This document shows positions 7,938 to 17,846 of a stretch of 64,000 bases of DNA, piece after piece. Source of the DNA: Acinetobacter sp. CS-2 (lineage in GTDB: Bacteria > Pseudomonadota > Gammaproteobacteria > Pseudomonadales > Moraxellaceae). Under the pieces are notes generated by a model. It saw only the letters and a program-made list of their open reading frames with translations. It was not told the DNA's origin and ran no database searches. Location: the NCBI RefSeq assembly GCF_016599715.1, contig NZ_CP067019.1, positions 186,001-250,000 of the forward strand, in the 5' to 3' direction. The position numbers and the translations under genes were made by a program. Numbering within the stretch: position 1 is the stretch's first letter; every line of letters starts with the position of its first letter.

Positions 7938-9416
7938 GTGGGTAAACAACATTTATTGGCTGTATCAGTCGCTTTGGTTTTACAAGGGTTTTCCCTCACC
8001 GCCCAAGCCAATGATGACACGCAAGCTGAATTACAACAGCTCAAAGCACAAATTGCACAACTGCAAAAACGTTTTGTGCAACTTGAGCAAAAACATACGA
8101 CGCAAACGGTGTCTGAAGACGGCGAGGGCATTGATGCTGAAGATCCAGATGCAGATGTGAATCTTGTACGTGAAGTCAATGCAGACGATATCGATGGCTT
8201 AAAGGGCGATATTGAAAACTTTAAGTATGATGAATCTCGTCGCTACGAGCGGCAAACCGTCAAGTCTACACGTGACACCACCTTGTACGGTACGGTGCAG
8301 GTACGTACCTCTTATCAAGATGAAAGCACCAGCGCAGGCAATCCTGCACCTTCAGGTGATCGCTACTCGACCTTTGATATTCCAACCGCACTGCTTGGAG
8401 TACGAGGCAACTTATTCCGTGATTATAACGAGGGCAAAAACCTCGAGTACCAACTGTCATTTAGCTATTCAAAACAGCCAAGTACAGCGGGCAATAACAG
8501 TAACTTTAACCTGCAAGACGCTTTCTTGCGCTACAACGTATTCTCCACCAATTCAGGCTTAGAAGAGCCACGTTTAAACGTGACTTTAGGTCAGCAGCTC
8601 ATTCCATTTGGTTTGGAAGCACAGTCACCTGAAGATTTACGTCCGACCATTACCCAAGCGATTGCACCGGTGCAATTGGGTCTGACAGCACGTCAAAACG
8701 GGTTGATCGTTCGGGGTGATGTCAAACCATATGTTGACTACGGCGCGAACTACCGTGCACCACTTTTGGAATATGCACTTGGCGTGACCAATGGTAATGG
8801 CATTAACAAAACGGATGACAATGATGGCAAAGACTTCTTGGCACGTGTGGCATATACCTTGCCTGTGGACTATGCCAGCATTTTCCGTGAATTAAAGTTT
8901 GGTGCGTCGTATCTGAAAGGTAAAGCCAATGTCAAAAATGCGGGGGGACTACTCTCTGATAATGCCAAGCGTGACATCTTAGGTTTCGATATTTATTACA
9001 ACCACGCACCGTTTGGCGTGACCTATGAATATATTCAAGCCAGAACAGAACAGGCAACCGCGAGCAACCAGTTGGTGGATACCACTGCTGAAGGGCATAC
9101 CTTCACTGCGTTTTATACTGTCGGTGACCAGTTCTATAACAGTATCAAATCCAACGCCAAATTTGATGACTTCTGGCCGAAGTCGATTCAGGGCTATTAC
9201 CGCTATGACAACTACAACCCGAACAAAGATCAGGACGTGGTCAATGTAGTGGGTAACGGTTTTGGTGAATACACCAGACATTCACTGGGTTTGAACTTCT
9301 TCTTTGCGCAAACCACCAAGTTCCAGCTGGCGCTGAACAATACCCAATATAAACATGAAACTGCGACTCAAAAGGACTTCAACGAAGTCGTTGGTCAATT
9401 CCAATACACCTTCTAA
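7938..9416 (+). CDS. Outer membrane porin (phosphate-selective-porin-like)
   Basis: GTG at 7938 gives a clean signal peptide (MGKQHLLAVSVALVL...LTAQA, about 24 residues); a TTG four codons earlier is the alternative start. After the signal a short coiled coil (AELQQLKAQIAQLQKRF, typical of trimeric porins) leads to a beta-barrel of alternating polar and aromatic strands, ending FQYTF with the terminal Phe used in barrel assembly. At about 492 residues the size suits a 16-18-strand channel. It lies between amidohydrolase and binding-protein genes, so it probably lets the operon's substrate cross the outer membrane. Confidence 0.82.
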   Translation: MGKQHLLAVSVALVLQGFSLTAQANDDTQAELQQLKAQIAQLQKRFVQLEQKHTTQTVSEDGEGIDAEDPDADVNLVREVNADDIDGLKGDIENFKYDESRRYERQTVKSTRDTTLYGTVQVRTSYQDESTSAGNPAPSGDRYSTFDIPTALLGVRGNLFRDYNEGKNLEYQLSFSYSKQPSTAGNNSNFNLQDAFLRYNVFSTNSGLEEPRLNVTLGQQLIPFGLEAQSPEDLRPTITQAIAPVQLGLTARQNGLIVRGDVKPYVDYGANYRAPLLEYALGVTNGNGINKTDDNDGKDFLARVAYTLPVDYASIFRELKFGASYLKGKANVKNAGGLLSDNAKRDILGFDIYYNHAPFGVTYEYIQARTEQATASNQLVDTTAEGHTFTAFYTVGDQFYNSIKSNAKFDDFWPKSIQGYYRYDNYNPNKDQDVVNVVGNGFGEYTRHSLGLNFFFAQTTKFQLALNNTQYKHETATQKDFNEVVGQFQYTF

Positions 9417-9442
9417 TTTTTGTCTTTAGGAATATTGATGTT

Positions 9443-10498
9443 ATGAAATTTCTCTCTAAAAAAATCACAGCAAGTTTACTGGCGCTGTCAGCATTAGGTC
9501 TGAGTCTCAATGTCGTGGCGGCAACGCCAAAAGAAATCCGTATTTCGGTGTCATCGGCAGGTGAGGGTGGGCGTCCTAAAATTGGCGGTGGTTTTATTGC
9601 AACTGCCCATGCACGCGGTGTACTCGAACAAGAATTTAAAAAAGACGGCATTAAAGTGACCTGGCTATTTTTTCCGGGTGCAGGACCTGCAACCAACGAA
9701 GCCTTAGCCAATGGCAAGGTTGACTTTGCAACCCAAGGTGATTTGCCCTCTATCGTGGGTCGTGCATCGGGTTTAAAAACGAAATTGTTATTCGGTACAG
9801 CACGTCTAGGCCCTGTGTATTTTGTGGTGCCGTCGGATTCTTCTGCTAAAAGATTGGCCGACTTAAAGGGCAAGAAAATTGCCAACTTTAAGGGTACCAA
9901 TGGTCAGTTGGTGTTGGCACGTTTATTTAAAAGCCAAAACCTGAATGAAAAAGATTTCCGTGTCATTAACCAAGATACCTATTCATCGCGTACTGCAATC
10001 GCTACAGGAGATATTGATGGCACGATTACCACGCCGTGGAGTTTAGAGGCGCGTGGCGTTGCCAAACGTTTGATCACCTCGAAAGATCCGAAAGTATCAG
10101 CACTTTCCGCGTTCTGGGTATCAGAAGCCTTTGAAAAACAATATCCAGAGGTTGTACAGCGTGTAGTCACCACTCTGGTTAAACAGGCGCACTGGAGCAG
10201 CCAGGAAGCCAACCGTAATGCGCAGTACAAGCTCTGGGCACAAAGTGGTATTCCATATATTGACTATAAAAAAGACTGGGATGGTTGGGATCTGAAAAAA
10301 CGTATCAGCCCACTGATCGATGATTTCCATGTTGCACAGTACACCGATGCGGTCAAACTGTCTAAAGAAGCACGTCTGATTCGCCGTGATGTCGACGTGA
10401 AAACGTGGTACCAACCGAAATATCTCAACAATGCACTCAAAGAACTGAAACTTGAAAACTATTGGCAGCCCTTGAATGCCAATGGCAAGCCAAAGTAA
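9443..10498 (+). CDS. ABC transporter substrate-binding protein (SsuA/TauA-like)
   Basis: A 351-residue periplasmic binding protein. Residues 1-27 are a signal peptide with cleavage expected after VVAA. The mature part has the aliphatic sulfonate / nitrate / taurine family signature: FFPGAGPATNEALANGKVDFATQGDLPSIVGRASG (split here: FFPGAGPATNEAL then GKVDFATQGDLP). The family mainly binds sulfonates, sulfate esters or nitrogen compounds. The ATG follows AGGA at 9427-9430. It is one of two binding proteins in the operon, and the closest in type to SsuA. Confidence 0.85.
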   Translation: MKFLSKKITASLLALSALGLSLNVVAATPKEIRISVSSAGEGGRPKIGGGFIATAHARGVLEQEFKKDGIKVTWLFFPGAGPATNEALANGKVDFATQGDLPSIVGRASGLKTKLLFGTARLGPVYFVVPSDSSAKRLADLKGKKIANFKGTNGQLVLARLFKSQNLNEKDFRVINQDTYSSRTAIATGDIDGTITTPWSLEARGVAKRLITSKDPKVSALSAFWVSEAFEKQYPEVVQRVVTTLVKQAHWSSQEANRNAQYKLWAQSGIPYIDYKKDWDGWDLKKRISPLIDDFHVAQYTDAVKLSKEARLIRRDVDVKTWYQPKYLNNALKELKLENYWQPLNANGKPK

Positions 10499-10508
10499 GG
10501 ACGCTCTG

Positions 10509-11760
10509 ATGTCATCGGTTGAATCAAATCTGGTCTCTACGCCACTGTCGATGAAGTTCATGAGTAGCTTCATTCTACTGAGCGTATTGGCAGGCTTAGG
10601 GATGGGCGTATTTCGCGTCCTGACTTCCCTGTACGGGGTAGAGCTCAACGCGTCTGGTCTACAGCTCGGACTAATTTCTGCAGCACAAAGTATTGGTATT
10701 TTGCTGATGGCTTTGCCGATTGGCGTATTGGTGAAACGCCTCGGTTCTTTGAAGGTATTTACCATCGGGAGCCTAGTGGGCGCTAGCCTGTTCATGGTCG
10801 GTTCACTGTTTCATAACGCATGGGCATTAGTCCTGATTACGGCATTGGTCAGCGCCAATGCGTTTTGTTTCGATCAACACTGTTTTCTTAACGCATCTGC
10901 GTCGTTTAGGGGCATCCAAAGCCGGGTGGTTTCGTGGGTCACATATGATGGGCTTTTTCTTGATTGCACCATCACTGGGGGTGTTTTTTATCTCAACTGT
11001 GGGTTACCAAAAATCATTTTGGTGTGTGGCGGTACTTTTTTTGATTGCACTGATGCTGGCACCGATTTGCTTCGAGCGTAAAACTCAGGATGAACGCAAT
11101 GCCCAACCTAAATTTAAGTTCAAAGAAGTGCTTGAACCCTTACAGCTGATCAAGAGTCATCAACCCTTACGCACTGTCTGTTTACTGGAAATTTTAATCA
11201 GCATCGCGACCAATACCTTTGGTTTCTTCATAGTGGTGATTGCGATTCAAAACTTTGCTTTTGCTGAGCATTCAGCGGTAATGCTTTTGACGGTACAGGG
11301 CATTGTCTTTGTCGGCTCATTATTTGGTTTGGGCGGTTTAGCGGAATGGTTGGGTTATCAGAAGTTTTATCTGATTGGATTGAGCTGTGTCAGTGGAGCA
11401 TTGTTTGCCTTGGCATTACTCAAAGAAGCGATGGGACTTTGGCCTGCGAGTGCGCTATTGGGACTCGGACTTGGCGTACTGCATATTGCAAATTTCATGT
11501 CCTTTGCCAAAGTGGGTGAAGCGACGGAGATGACCAAGGTATCGCCAATTTTAGCCTTGGTTGGCCCTACAGGCGGTCTCTTAGGCGGGGTGATCGGCAT
11601 GGTGTTTGGTTCAAGTGTAGGTCTGCAATGGTTATTCTTACCGATTGCAATCGCCTTTGCGGGTATGACCATTTACATCTATTTCAGTCAACGATTTTTA
11701 ACTTTTATTCAAAGTGATACATCACATACAACACAGCAACTCGAGGGGTCAAAATCATGA
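10509..11760 (+). pseudogene. MFS transporter gene broken by a frameshift
   Basis: The ATG at 10509 (ribosome site TAAGGA at 10496-10501) begins a major facilitator protein with several hydrophobic helices. The frame is lost near 10857-10860 and continues in frame +1 from the ATG at 10858 to the TGA at 11760. Inserting AT to read AAT ATG CGT restores one frame (SAN then MRFVSINTVFLTH) of about 417 residues, the normal MFS length. The downstream half retains good coding character, so this is a recent lesion, a base-call error or a phase-variable site. The stop overlaps the next permease start (ATGA), so an interrupted frame could weaken coupling. Confidence 0.8.
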
Positions 11761-12599
11761 GTATCAATCAGATTGAACACCGTAGTTTTGCATTGCAAAA
11801 CTTACCTAAGCTCCTTTTAGCAGTCAAACAACTGCTTAAAAATGGAGGGCTGCTGTGTTGTGGTTTTGCTCTTCCTCTGGCGGTCTTGGCACTTTGGTAT
11901 GTGGCGACTGAACAGCAGTGGCTTCCAGAGCAGATCTTGCCTGCACCGCAATTGGTGTGGACCACCACCGTAGAACTTTGGCAAATGGGTGATTTGCAAA
12001 GCAACTTTTGGGTCAGTGCTCAACGCATTTTTTGGAGTGTCAGTTTAGGTGCAAGTGTTGGCCTTGTACTCGGTATATGGTTTGCATTGTCTGCAAAGGC
12101 TCGCCATTTGGTGTATCCCAGTATTCAACTGTTGGCGCAGTTTCCAATTTTGGCGTGGATTCCACTGCTGATGATTTTCTTAGGCATTGATGAGGCACTC
12201 AAAATCGTGGCGATCTCACTGGCTGTGATTGCACCCGTCTTAATCGCAACGTTTAAAGGGATTGAACAAGTTCCTCAGCGTCTCATTGAAGTGGCAAAAG
12301 TCTATCAATTTAGCAAATGGCGAACTTTAACGCAGGTCATTGCACCTGCAAGTGCTCCCGCCATTATCAGTGGTTTACGCCAAGGTGTGATGCAGGCCTG
12401 GTTGGCTTTGGTCTTTGTTGAACTGCTTGCGAGCAGTGAAGGTATTGGCTTTTTGATGGTCTGGGGCCGTCAGTTGATGCAGCTGGATATTGTATTTATG
12501 GGCATCATTTTTATTGGTTTAACGGGTTATGTCCTCGACAGCATTCTGGCCGTGATTGAACGTATCGCTCGTTTTTATGCAACACGCGTGAGGGCTTAA
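11757..12599 (+). CDS. ABC transporter permease (SsuC/TauC type), first
   Basis: A 280-residue inner-membrane permease of the binding-protein-dependent transport family with about six hydrophobic segments. The coupling motif is near residues 180-200 (VAKVYQFSKWRTLTQVIAPASAP), the EAA loop that touches the ATPase. It overlaps the MFS stop by 4 bp and is 3 bp from the next permease, so the two are translated together and may form a heterodimeric channel. Confidence 0.9.
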   Translation: MSINQIEHRSFALQNLPKLLLAVKQLLKNGGLLCCGFALPLAVLALWYVATEQQWLPEQILPAPQLVWTTTVELWQMGDLQSNFWVSAQRIFWSVSLGASVGLVLGIWFALSAKARHLVYPSIQLLAQFPILAWIPLLMIFLGIDEALKIVAISLAVIAPVLIATFKGIEQVPQRLIEVAKVYQFSKWRTLTQVIAPASAPAIISGLRQGVMQAWLALVFVELLASSEGIGFLMVWGRQLMQLDIVFMGIIFIGLTGYVLDSILAVIERIARFYATRVRA

Positions 12600-12602
12600 C
12601 AG

Positions 12603-13433
12603 ATGGCTGAACTCATTTTAGAAGAACATAAATCAAGCTCGGTCGAGACCACAAGACCTAAGAACAACAGGTTTTGGCGACCGAACAGCTTGCACGTACA
12701 GGCCTTGATATTACCTGTTGCCTTTTTAGTGCTGTGGAGCATTGCCTCGTATTTCGACTGGGTCAATCCAAAACTGATTCCATCGCCATGGGATGTGGGG
12801 GTGACAGCGGTAGAGACGCTGAGCCAGGCACAATTCTGGCAAGGTGTAGCAGCCAGTTTAAGCCGTAACTTTTCTGGCTATGCCATAGGGGCGAGTTTAG
12901 GTGTGGCTTTTGGTGTATTGCTCGGCACATCGCATTTCGCACAGTGGTTTTTAGCACCGAGTTTCCATGTTCTGCGTCAAGTGTCGTTATTTGCATGGTT
13001 ACCGTTAATTTCTACCTTTTTAGGCTACGGCAATTTTGCCAAGTTGTTATTTATCGGTTTGTCGGTGTTCTACCCAGTGGCATTACATAGCTTAGAGGGT
13101 GTACGTAATATTTCAGATAAATACCGTGAAGTGGCACAGGTCTATCAATTTCCCAAAAGTTATACCTACCGTAAATTGATTTTCCCGGGTGCAAGTCCAC
13201 AGATCTTTGTTGGTCTACAGCTGGGCTTGATTTTTGCGTGGTTGGCGACCATTGGTTCGGAGTTTTTATTGGCCAACTATGGCGTTGGACTGGGCAATCT
13301 GGTGATTCGTGGTCGTGAACAATTTAACGTGCCCCTGATTTTACTTGGCATGTTGATAATTGGCGCCGTCGGATTGGTGCTCAATCGCATATTACAACAC
13401 ATCGAAAAACGTGTGCTGGTATGGCAGAAATAG
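12603..13433 (+). CDS. ABC transporter permease (SsuC/TauC type), second
   Basis: A 276-residue permease similar in fold to its neighbour. The EAA loop reads EVAQVYQFPKSYTYRKLIFP, a close match to the partner's loop, which supports joint use of one ATPase. The charged N-terminus (about 30 residues) precedes the first membrane helix. It overlaps the lipoprotein ORF region slightly if the earlier start of that gene is used; the preferred lipoprotein start at 13445 leaves an 11-bp gap. Confidence 0.9.
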   Translation: MAELILEEHKSSSVETTRPKNNRFWRPNSLHVQALILPVAFLVLWSIASYFDWVNPKLIPSPWDVGVTAVETLSQAQFWQGVAASLSRNFSGYAIGASLGVAFGVLLGTSHFAQWFLAPSFHVLRQVSLFAWLPLISTFLGYGNFAKLLFIGLSVFYPVALHSLEGVRNISDKYREVAQVYQFPKSYTYRKLIFPGASPQIFVGLQLGLIFAWLATIGSEFLLANYGVGLGNLVIRGREQFNVPLILLGMLIIGAVGLVLNRILQHIEKRVLVWQK

Positions 13434-13444
13434 GAGAACAGAAG

Positions 13445-14476
13445 ATGAAAAAAGTATCAGGATGGATCAAAAACATTTCGATTGCACTGATGGCTGGGTT
13501 GACTCTGTCTGCATGTAATATCAGTCGCGTACCCGATGTGTCTCAACCTGTGGCAGAACTGCGTTATCAAAGTACTGCAGGCTTGGTGAATTTACCTGAG
13601 CTGGCACAAGACCTCGGTTATTTGGACAACATTAAACTGAGTTATGTTGGTACGGTGCAAGGCGGCCCTCAAGACTTGCTGACCTTGGTGGCAGGCGATG
13701 TCGATTTCGCATCCGCATTTAATGGTGCTGTGGTCAAAGTGATTGCAGCCGATCTGGATGTGGTGCCTGTAGTGGCATCGTATGGCTGTGATCATAAGCA
13801 GTCGGCGGGCTTTTATGTACTCGAAGATAGTCCGATTCGTACCGCAAAAGACTTCATTGGCAAAAAAGTCGCAATGAATACCTTTGGTGCACATCATGAC
13901 TTTGTACTTCGCGATTGGTTAGAACAAAACGGCCTTACCCCGAAAGAAATTTCAGAAGTCGAATTCATTATGTTGCCCCCTATTACCTCAGAACAAGCAC
14001 TACGCAATGGGCAAATTGATGTGGCGGTATTGACCAGTATTACTGAGCAACGCGCCTTACAAAACGGTGGTGTGCGTAAGATTTTTGCCGATGTCGATAT
14101 GTATGGCGAATTTACCGCGGGCAGTTATTCGATGCGTAAAGACTTTGTTGAGCAACATCCAGAAGTGACCAAAAGTTTTGTGGAAGGTGTCGCGAAGGCA
14201 CACCACTGGTTGCAGACCACCCCCATTGAAGAAGTTCGCGCCCGCTTCGAACGCATCATTGAAGCGCGTGGACGCAACGAAAATCTTGCCCTTATTCCTT
14301 ATTTCAAAGGCTATGGCGTAAACACTACAGGTGGCGTGCAAAAGGCAGAAGACTTTGCACCATGGATTCGATTTATGGAAAAAGACCAAAAGTTGAAACC
14401 TGGACAGCTAAATGCGCAGACCATTTTCAGTAACCGCTTTAACCCATATGCCCAAAATACAGTACAAGGATTATAA
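13445..14476 (+). CDS. ABC transporter substrate-binding lipoprotein
   Basis: The ATG at 13445 is chosen because GGAGAA lies just upstream at 13432-13437 and because it yields a proper lipoprotein signal with lipobox L21-S-A-C24. The mature protein is a NMT1/TauA-like binding protein (GTVQGGPQDLLTLVAGDVDFASAFNG, given here only as GGPQDLLTLVAGDVDFA). It is membrane-anchored, unlike the soluble binding protein at 9443, so the operon has two different binding proteins. The permease partner is unclear: either the 11757/12603 pair before it or the permease at 15337 after it. Confidence 0.87.
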   Translation: MKKVSGWIKNISIALMAGLTLSACNISRVPDVSQPVAELRYQSTAGLVNLPELAQDLGYLDNIKLSYVGTVQGGPQDLLTLVAGDVDFASAFNGAVVKVIAADLDVVPVVASYGCDHKQSAGFYVLEDSPIRTAKDFIGKKVAMNTFGAHHDFVLRDWLEQNGLTPKEISEVEFIMLPPITSEQALRNGQIDVAVLTSITEQRALQNGGVRKIFADVDMYGEFTAGSYSMRKDFVEQHPEVTKSFVEGVAKAHHWLQTTPIEEVRARFERIIEARGRNENLALIPYFKGYGVNTTGGVQKAEDFAPWIRFMEKDQKLKPGQLNAQTIFSNRFNPYAQNTVQGL

Positions 14477-14478
14477 CA

Positions 14479-15309
14479 ATGACTATTGCCCTTAAAATGG
14501 ACCATGTCCGTAAAGAATTTCCGGCCAAAACCACAGGCAAAGAGCCGGCTGCACCATTTGTCGCAGTGGAAAATGTCACGCTGGATATTCAGCAAGGTGA
14601 ATTTGTCTCGATTGTGGGGCCAAGTGGCTGCGGTAAATCGACCTTGTTAGATTTGATCGCGGGGCTGACTCGTCCAAGCTCAGGACAGATTTTGCTGAGT
14701 GGTAAAGAAATTACCAAGCCAGGTTTGGACCGTGGCATTGTGTTCCAGCAATATGCCCTCTATCCCTGGCTGACGGCTCTAGAAAATATTGAATTTGGTC
14801 TGGAAGCCAAAGGCGTAGACAAGAAGACTCGCCGTGAAAAATCGAAATATTACTTAGAATTGGTCGGGTTATCTGGTTTTGAAAACCATTATCCCAACGA
14901 GCTTTCAGGCGGGATGAAACAGCGTGTAGCAATTGCACGAAGTCTGGCTTATGAACCTGAAATTTTATTGATGGATGAGCCTTTTGCCGCACTGGATGCA
15001 CAGACGCGAGAAACCCTACAAGAGGAACTTCTTAATATTTGGCGTAGCTCGAATGCCACCATCATTTTTATTACCCACAGTATCGATGAAGCGATTTACT
15101 TGAGCCAACGTGTCGCGATCATGACCTCACGTCCTGGGCGAATTAAAGAGGTGATCGAGATTCCGCAAAGCTTGCGCCTGCAAAATGCAGACGTCCGTTC
15201 AACCGCTGAATATGGACAATTGCGTCATCGCATTTGGTCACAGCTGAGTGAGGAAGTGATTAAGGCACAGGCACTAGAAAAATCGAAACAACTCAAGCAA
15301 AGCGCTTAA
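14479..15309 (+). CDS. ABC transporter ATP-binding protein (SsuB/TauB type)
   Basis: A 276-residue ATPase with Walker A GPSGCGKST (47-55), Q-loop in IVFQQYALYPW, signature LSGGMKQR (142-149), Walker B ILLMDEP (162-168) and an H-loop His in FITHSIDEA. The SsuB/TauB/NrtD-type motif LYPWLTALENIEFGL is present. It energises import by the adjacent permeases. It starts 2 bp after the lipoprotein gene and is followed by the third permease 27 bp later. Confidence 0.93.
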   Translation: MTIALKMDHVRKEFPAKTTGKEPAAPFVAVENVTLDIQQGEFVSIVGPSGCGKSTLLDLIAGLTRPSSGQILLSGKEITKPGLDRGIVFQQYALYPWLTALENIEFGLEAKGVDKKTRREKSKYYLELVGLSGFENHYPNELSGGMKQRVAIARSLAYEPEILLMDEPFAALDAQTRETLQEELLNIWRSSNATIIFITHSIDEAIYLSQRVAIMTSRPGRIKEVIEIPQSLRLQNADVRSTAEYGQLRHRIWSQLSEEVIKAQALEKSKQLKQSA

Positions 15310-15336
15310 ACAAATATAAGAAAGAGGAATAACATC

Positions 15337-16173
15337 ATGGCATCTGCAAAAAATCAGGCATTGGCCTATCCCAACACGGGCTTTGCTACAAAAAAAGCCA
15401 ATCTTCAACTGGGTTGGTTAAGTTCAGGCTTCAAACGTTCAATTGCAATTGTATTGTTCTTTGCACTTTGGGAAATCCTGCCACGCATTGGTGTGGTGAG
15501 TGCGGCATTTCTACCGCCATTAAGTCAAGTATTCCAAACAGGGTGGGAGCTCTATCAATCGGGTCAACTCAGCCGCCACCTAGCCGTATCATTGCAACGT
15601 TCCGCGATAGGCTTTAGCCTCGCGATTCTATTGGCCATTCCTTTAGGTTTGGTGATCGGCTGGTATAAACTGGTGGCAGAAACCTTAAATCCACTATTAG
15701 AGCTGTTCCGAAACACAACTGCACTCGCCCTCATGCCGGTATTTATTCTATTTTTAGGGATTGGTGAACTCTCTAAAGTGAGTTTGTTGGTCTATGCCTG
15801 CACCTGGCCGATTCTATTGAACACCATTTCAGGTGTGCAAAATGTCGATCCATTACTCATTAAATCTGCACGCACCATGGGTTTACCCCCTCATCAACTG
15901 TTCAGAAAAGTCATTTTGCCAGCGGCAGTTCCGACCATTTTTGTGGGCATCCGTTTGGCAGGTGCAATCTCAATTTTAGCGTTGGTGGCTGTTGAAATGT
16001 TCGGTTCGAAAGCAGGCTTGGGCTACTTGATTATCTATTCCCAATATAGCTTTGAAATTCCACAAATGTTTGTTGGAATTTTAATTATGACGGTACTTGG
16101 ACTTACATTTAACTATGGATTATTGGCCGTTGAAAAACATTTTACAAAATGGAAGAAAAATCCAGTCGAATAA
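15337..16173 (+). CDS. ABC transporter permease (SsuC/TauC type), third
   Basis: A 278-residue permease with six predicted membrane segments and an EAA loop (ARTMGLPPHQLFRKVILPAA) that differs from the loops of the two permeases upstream, suggesting it belongs to a separate importer, probably as a homodimer with the ATPase at 14479. It has GAGGAA as ribosome site. It is the last gene of the operon and is followed by a terminator. Confidence 0.9.
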   Translation: MASAKNQALAYPNTGFATKKANLQLGWLSSGFKRSIAIVLFFALWEILPRIGVVSAAFLPPLSQVFQTGWELYQSGQLSRHLAVSLQRSAIGFSLAILLAIPLGLVIGWYKLVAETLNPLLELFRNTTALALMPVFILFLGIGELSKVSLLVYACTWPILLNTISGVQNVDPLLIKSARTMGLPPHQLFRKVILPAAVPTIFVGIRLAGAISILALVAVEMFGSKAGLGYLIIYSQYSFEIPQMFVGILIMTVLGLTFNYGLLAVEKHFTKWKKNPVE

Positions 16174-16189
16174 AATCCTTAAAATAAAG

Positions 16190-16215
16190 ACACCCAGTTT
16201 AAAATGGGTGTTTTT
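16190..16215 (+). terminator. Terminator of the transport operon
   Basis: ACACCCA (16190-16196) pairs with TGGGTGT (16205-16211), followed by T5. Confidence 0.8.
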
Positions 16216-16275
16216 ATTTCTGATTCAAACAAATAAAATAATAACTTTAAACCAATATAATAAAATTCATTAAAT

Positions 16276-17400
16276 TTAAATCAACCCATATTTTAATAAA
16301 CGCGTGCGAATGACATTACGGGTCACGCCTAATAATTTTGCAGTATGTACCTGGTTGTACTGGCAGTACTCATAGGCACTGCGAATAAATTTTTCTTCAA
16401 TCAGCTCATTGATATTGGTCTGCTTAAACTGTTCCGAAGACTGAAAAATACTTTGAAATGTCTGTTCCAAAAGTTGTCCTGCATCCTGAAGATCCTTAAT
16501 CGTTCCATTCACCGCAGAAATTGAAGCAAAGCTAAAAGGTTCAGCTTTCTGGGCAGCCGACTGAATACTGGAAAACGTAATATCTTCCGGTTCAATCACG
16601 CCATTTTTACTGACTAAAACGGCATGGTGAATGGTGTTTTCCAGCTCGCGGATATTGCCGGGCCAGGGGTGCAAACTCAGTTTCTTAAGCGCCAGTTGGC
16701 TGAGGCGCAATGGGGTCGCATGCGGGTCGGTCTGGTAGACCTGAATAAAGTGTTTGGTTAGCGGCAGAATGTCATCGCGACGCTCTGAAAGCCTTGGAAT
16801 TTTGAGTAAGGCCACATGCAGGCGATAGAATAAATCCTCCCTGAAACGTCCGTCCTGCACGGCTTTTTCCAGATCGACATTGGTCGCGGCAATAATGCGC
16901 ACATTGATCGGAATCGGCTTGAGTGAACCGATGCGCACAATCTCGCGTTCCTGTAACACCCGTAATAATTTGACCTGCATGGACAGCGATAAATCGCCAA
17001 TTTCATCCAGAAACAGGGTGCCATTATGCGCCGCCTCAAACCAGCCCACACGGGTATTAATGGCACCGGTAAAAGCGCCTTTTTCGTGTCCAAAAAGTTC
17101 ACTTTCGACTAATGATTCGGTGAAAGCGCCACAGTTCACCGCCACAAACGGGCCTTTGGCACGATGGCTGAGCTGATGAATCTGCCGGGCGACCAGTTCT
17201 TTGCCCGTACCGGTGTCGCCAATAATCAACGCATTGGCTTCACTTGGCGCAATCTGTTCAATACGGGCAAGCAGCGCCTGTGATAAAGGATCTTCAAATA
17301 CCGTCGCCGTTGCACGCTTATGCTTCAGGGCAGAGGGTACATTGGGGTGGGTTAAAATAGACATGAGATTCTTATACTTGTTGAAAATGTTAATCATCAT
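16276..17400 (-). CDS. Sigma54-dependent activator without a receiver domain (SfnR-like)
   Basis: A 374-residue enhancer-binding protein. After a short N-terminus comes the AAA+ domain: Walker A GDTGTGKE (61-68), sigma54 contact loop GAFTGA (108-113), Walker B LFLDEIGD (129-136). A Fis-type helix-turn-helix closes the protein ([17 protein letters not shown]). With no N-terminal sensory domain it is expected to be active whenever made. The same layout is seen in SfnR, which activates sulfone use in pseudomonads. Start alternatives are 17400 and 17364; neither has a clear ribosome site. It is convergent to the transport operon and likely drives the promoter at 6286. Confidence 0.88.
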   Translation of the reverse strand: MMINIFNKYKNLMSILTHPNVPSALKHKRATATVFEDPLSQALLARIEQIAPSEANALIIGDTGTGKELVARQIHQLSHRAKGPFVAVNCGAFTESLVESELFGHEKGAFTGAINTRVGWFEAAHNGTLFLDEIGDLSLSMQVKLLRVLQEREIVRIGSLKPIPINVRIIAATNVDLEKAVQDGRFREDLFYRLHVALLKIPRLSERRDDILPLTKHFIQVYQTDPHATPLRLSQLALKKLSLHPWPGNIRELENTIHHAVLVSKNGVIEPEDITFSSIQSAAQKAEPFSFASISAVNGTIKDLQDAGQLLEQTFQSIFQSSEQFKQTNINELIEEKFIRSAYEYCQYNQVHTAKLLGVTRNVIRTRLLKYGLI

Positions 17401-17593
17401 GAAATATTTAAAATGGAATGATAAATAATATATCGGTATTTGATTATCGCTTTCAGATATAAATTAAAGCTGGGATTCTTTATCTGTTTAAAAGATAAAA
17501 AAAATAGGGATAACTAAAGGATAAATCAAGATAAAGCAAATCAATAATCTGTTTTATATTAGAGATCTCTAAATAACAAAAGGCAGAATTAAA

Positions 17594-17809
17594 ATGGCAA
17601 TTACTTCAGTAAATGTACGTAACCAGTTTAAAGGCATTATTCAAGAAGTATTAGAAGGTGACGTTGTTTCAGAAATAAATGTGGAAACCAAAGCCGGTCT
17701 GTTTACTTCAATTATCAGTACCCGTTCAGTCAAAGACCTAGACCTTAAAGTCGGTTCTGAAGTTGTGGTGTTGATCAAATCGACGGAAGTGTCCCTGGCG
17801 AAGCTTTAA
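17594..17809 (+). CDS. Molbindin-like TOBE-domain protein (Mop)
   Basis: A 71-residue protein made of one Mop/TOBE domain: SVNVRNQFKGIIQEVLEGDV near the start, a central beta segment, and VGSEVVVLIKSTEVSLAKL at the end. Free-standing molbindins form hexamers that bind molybdate or tungstate, and TOBE domains also serve as regulatory tails of ABC ATPases. It is 37 bp upstream of an ABC ATPase that lacks such a tail, so it could store an oxyanion or regulate transport. It is divergent from the sigma54 activator. Confidence 0.85.
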   Translation: MAITSVNVRNQFKGIIQEVLEGDVVSEINVETKAGLFTSIISTRSVKDLDLKVGSEVVVLIKSTEVSLAKL

Positions 17810-17846
17810 TTCGCCAGTGCCTCAAGCTTTACAGGAGAATTGAGAG

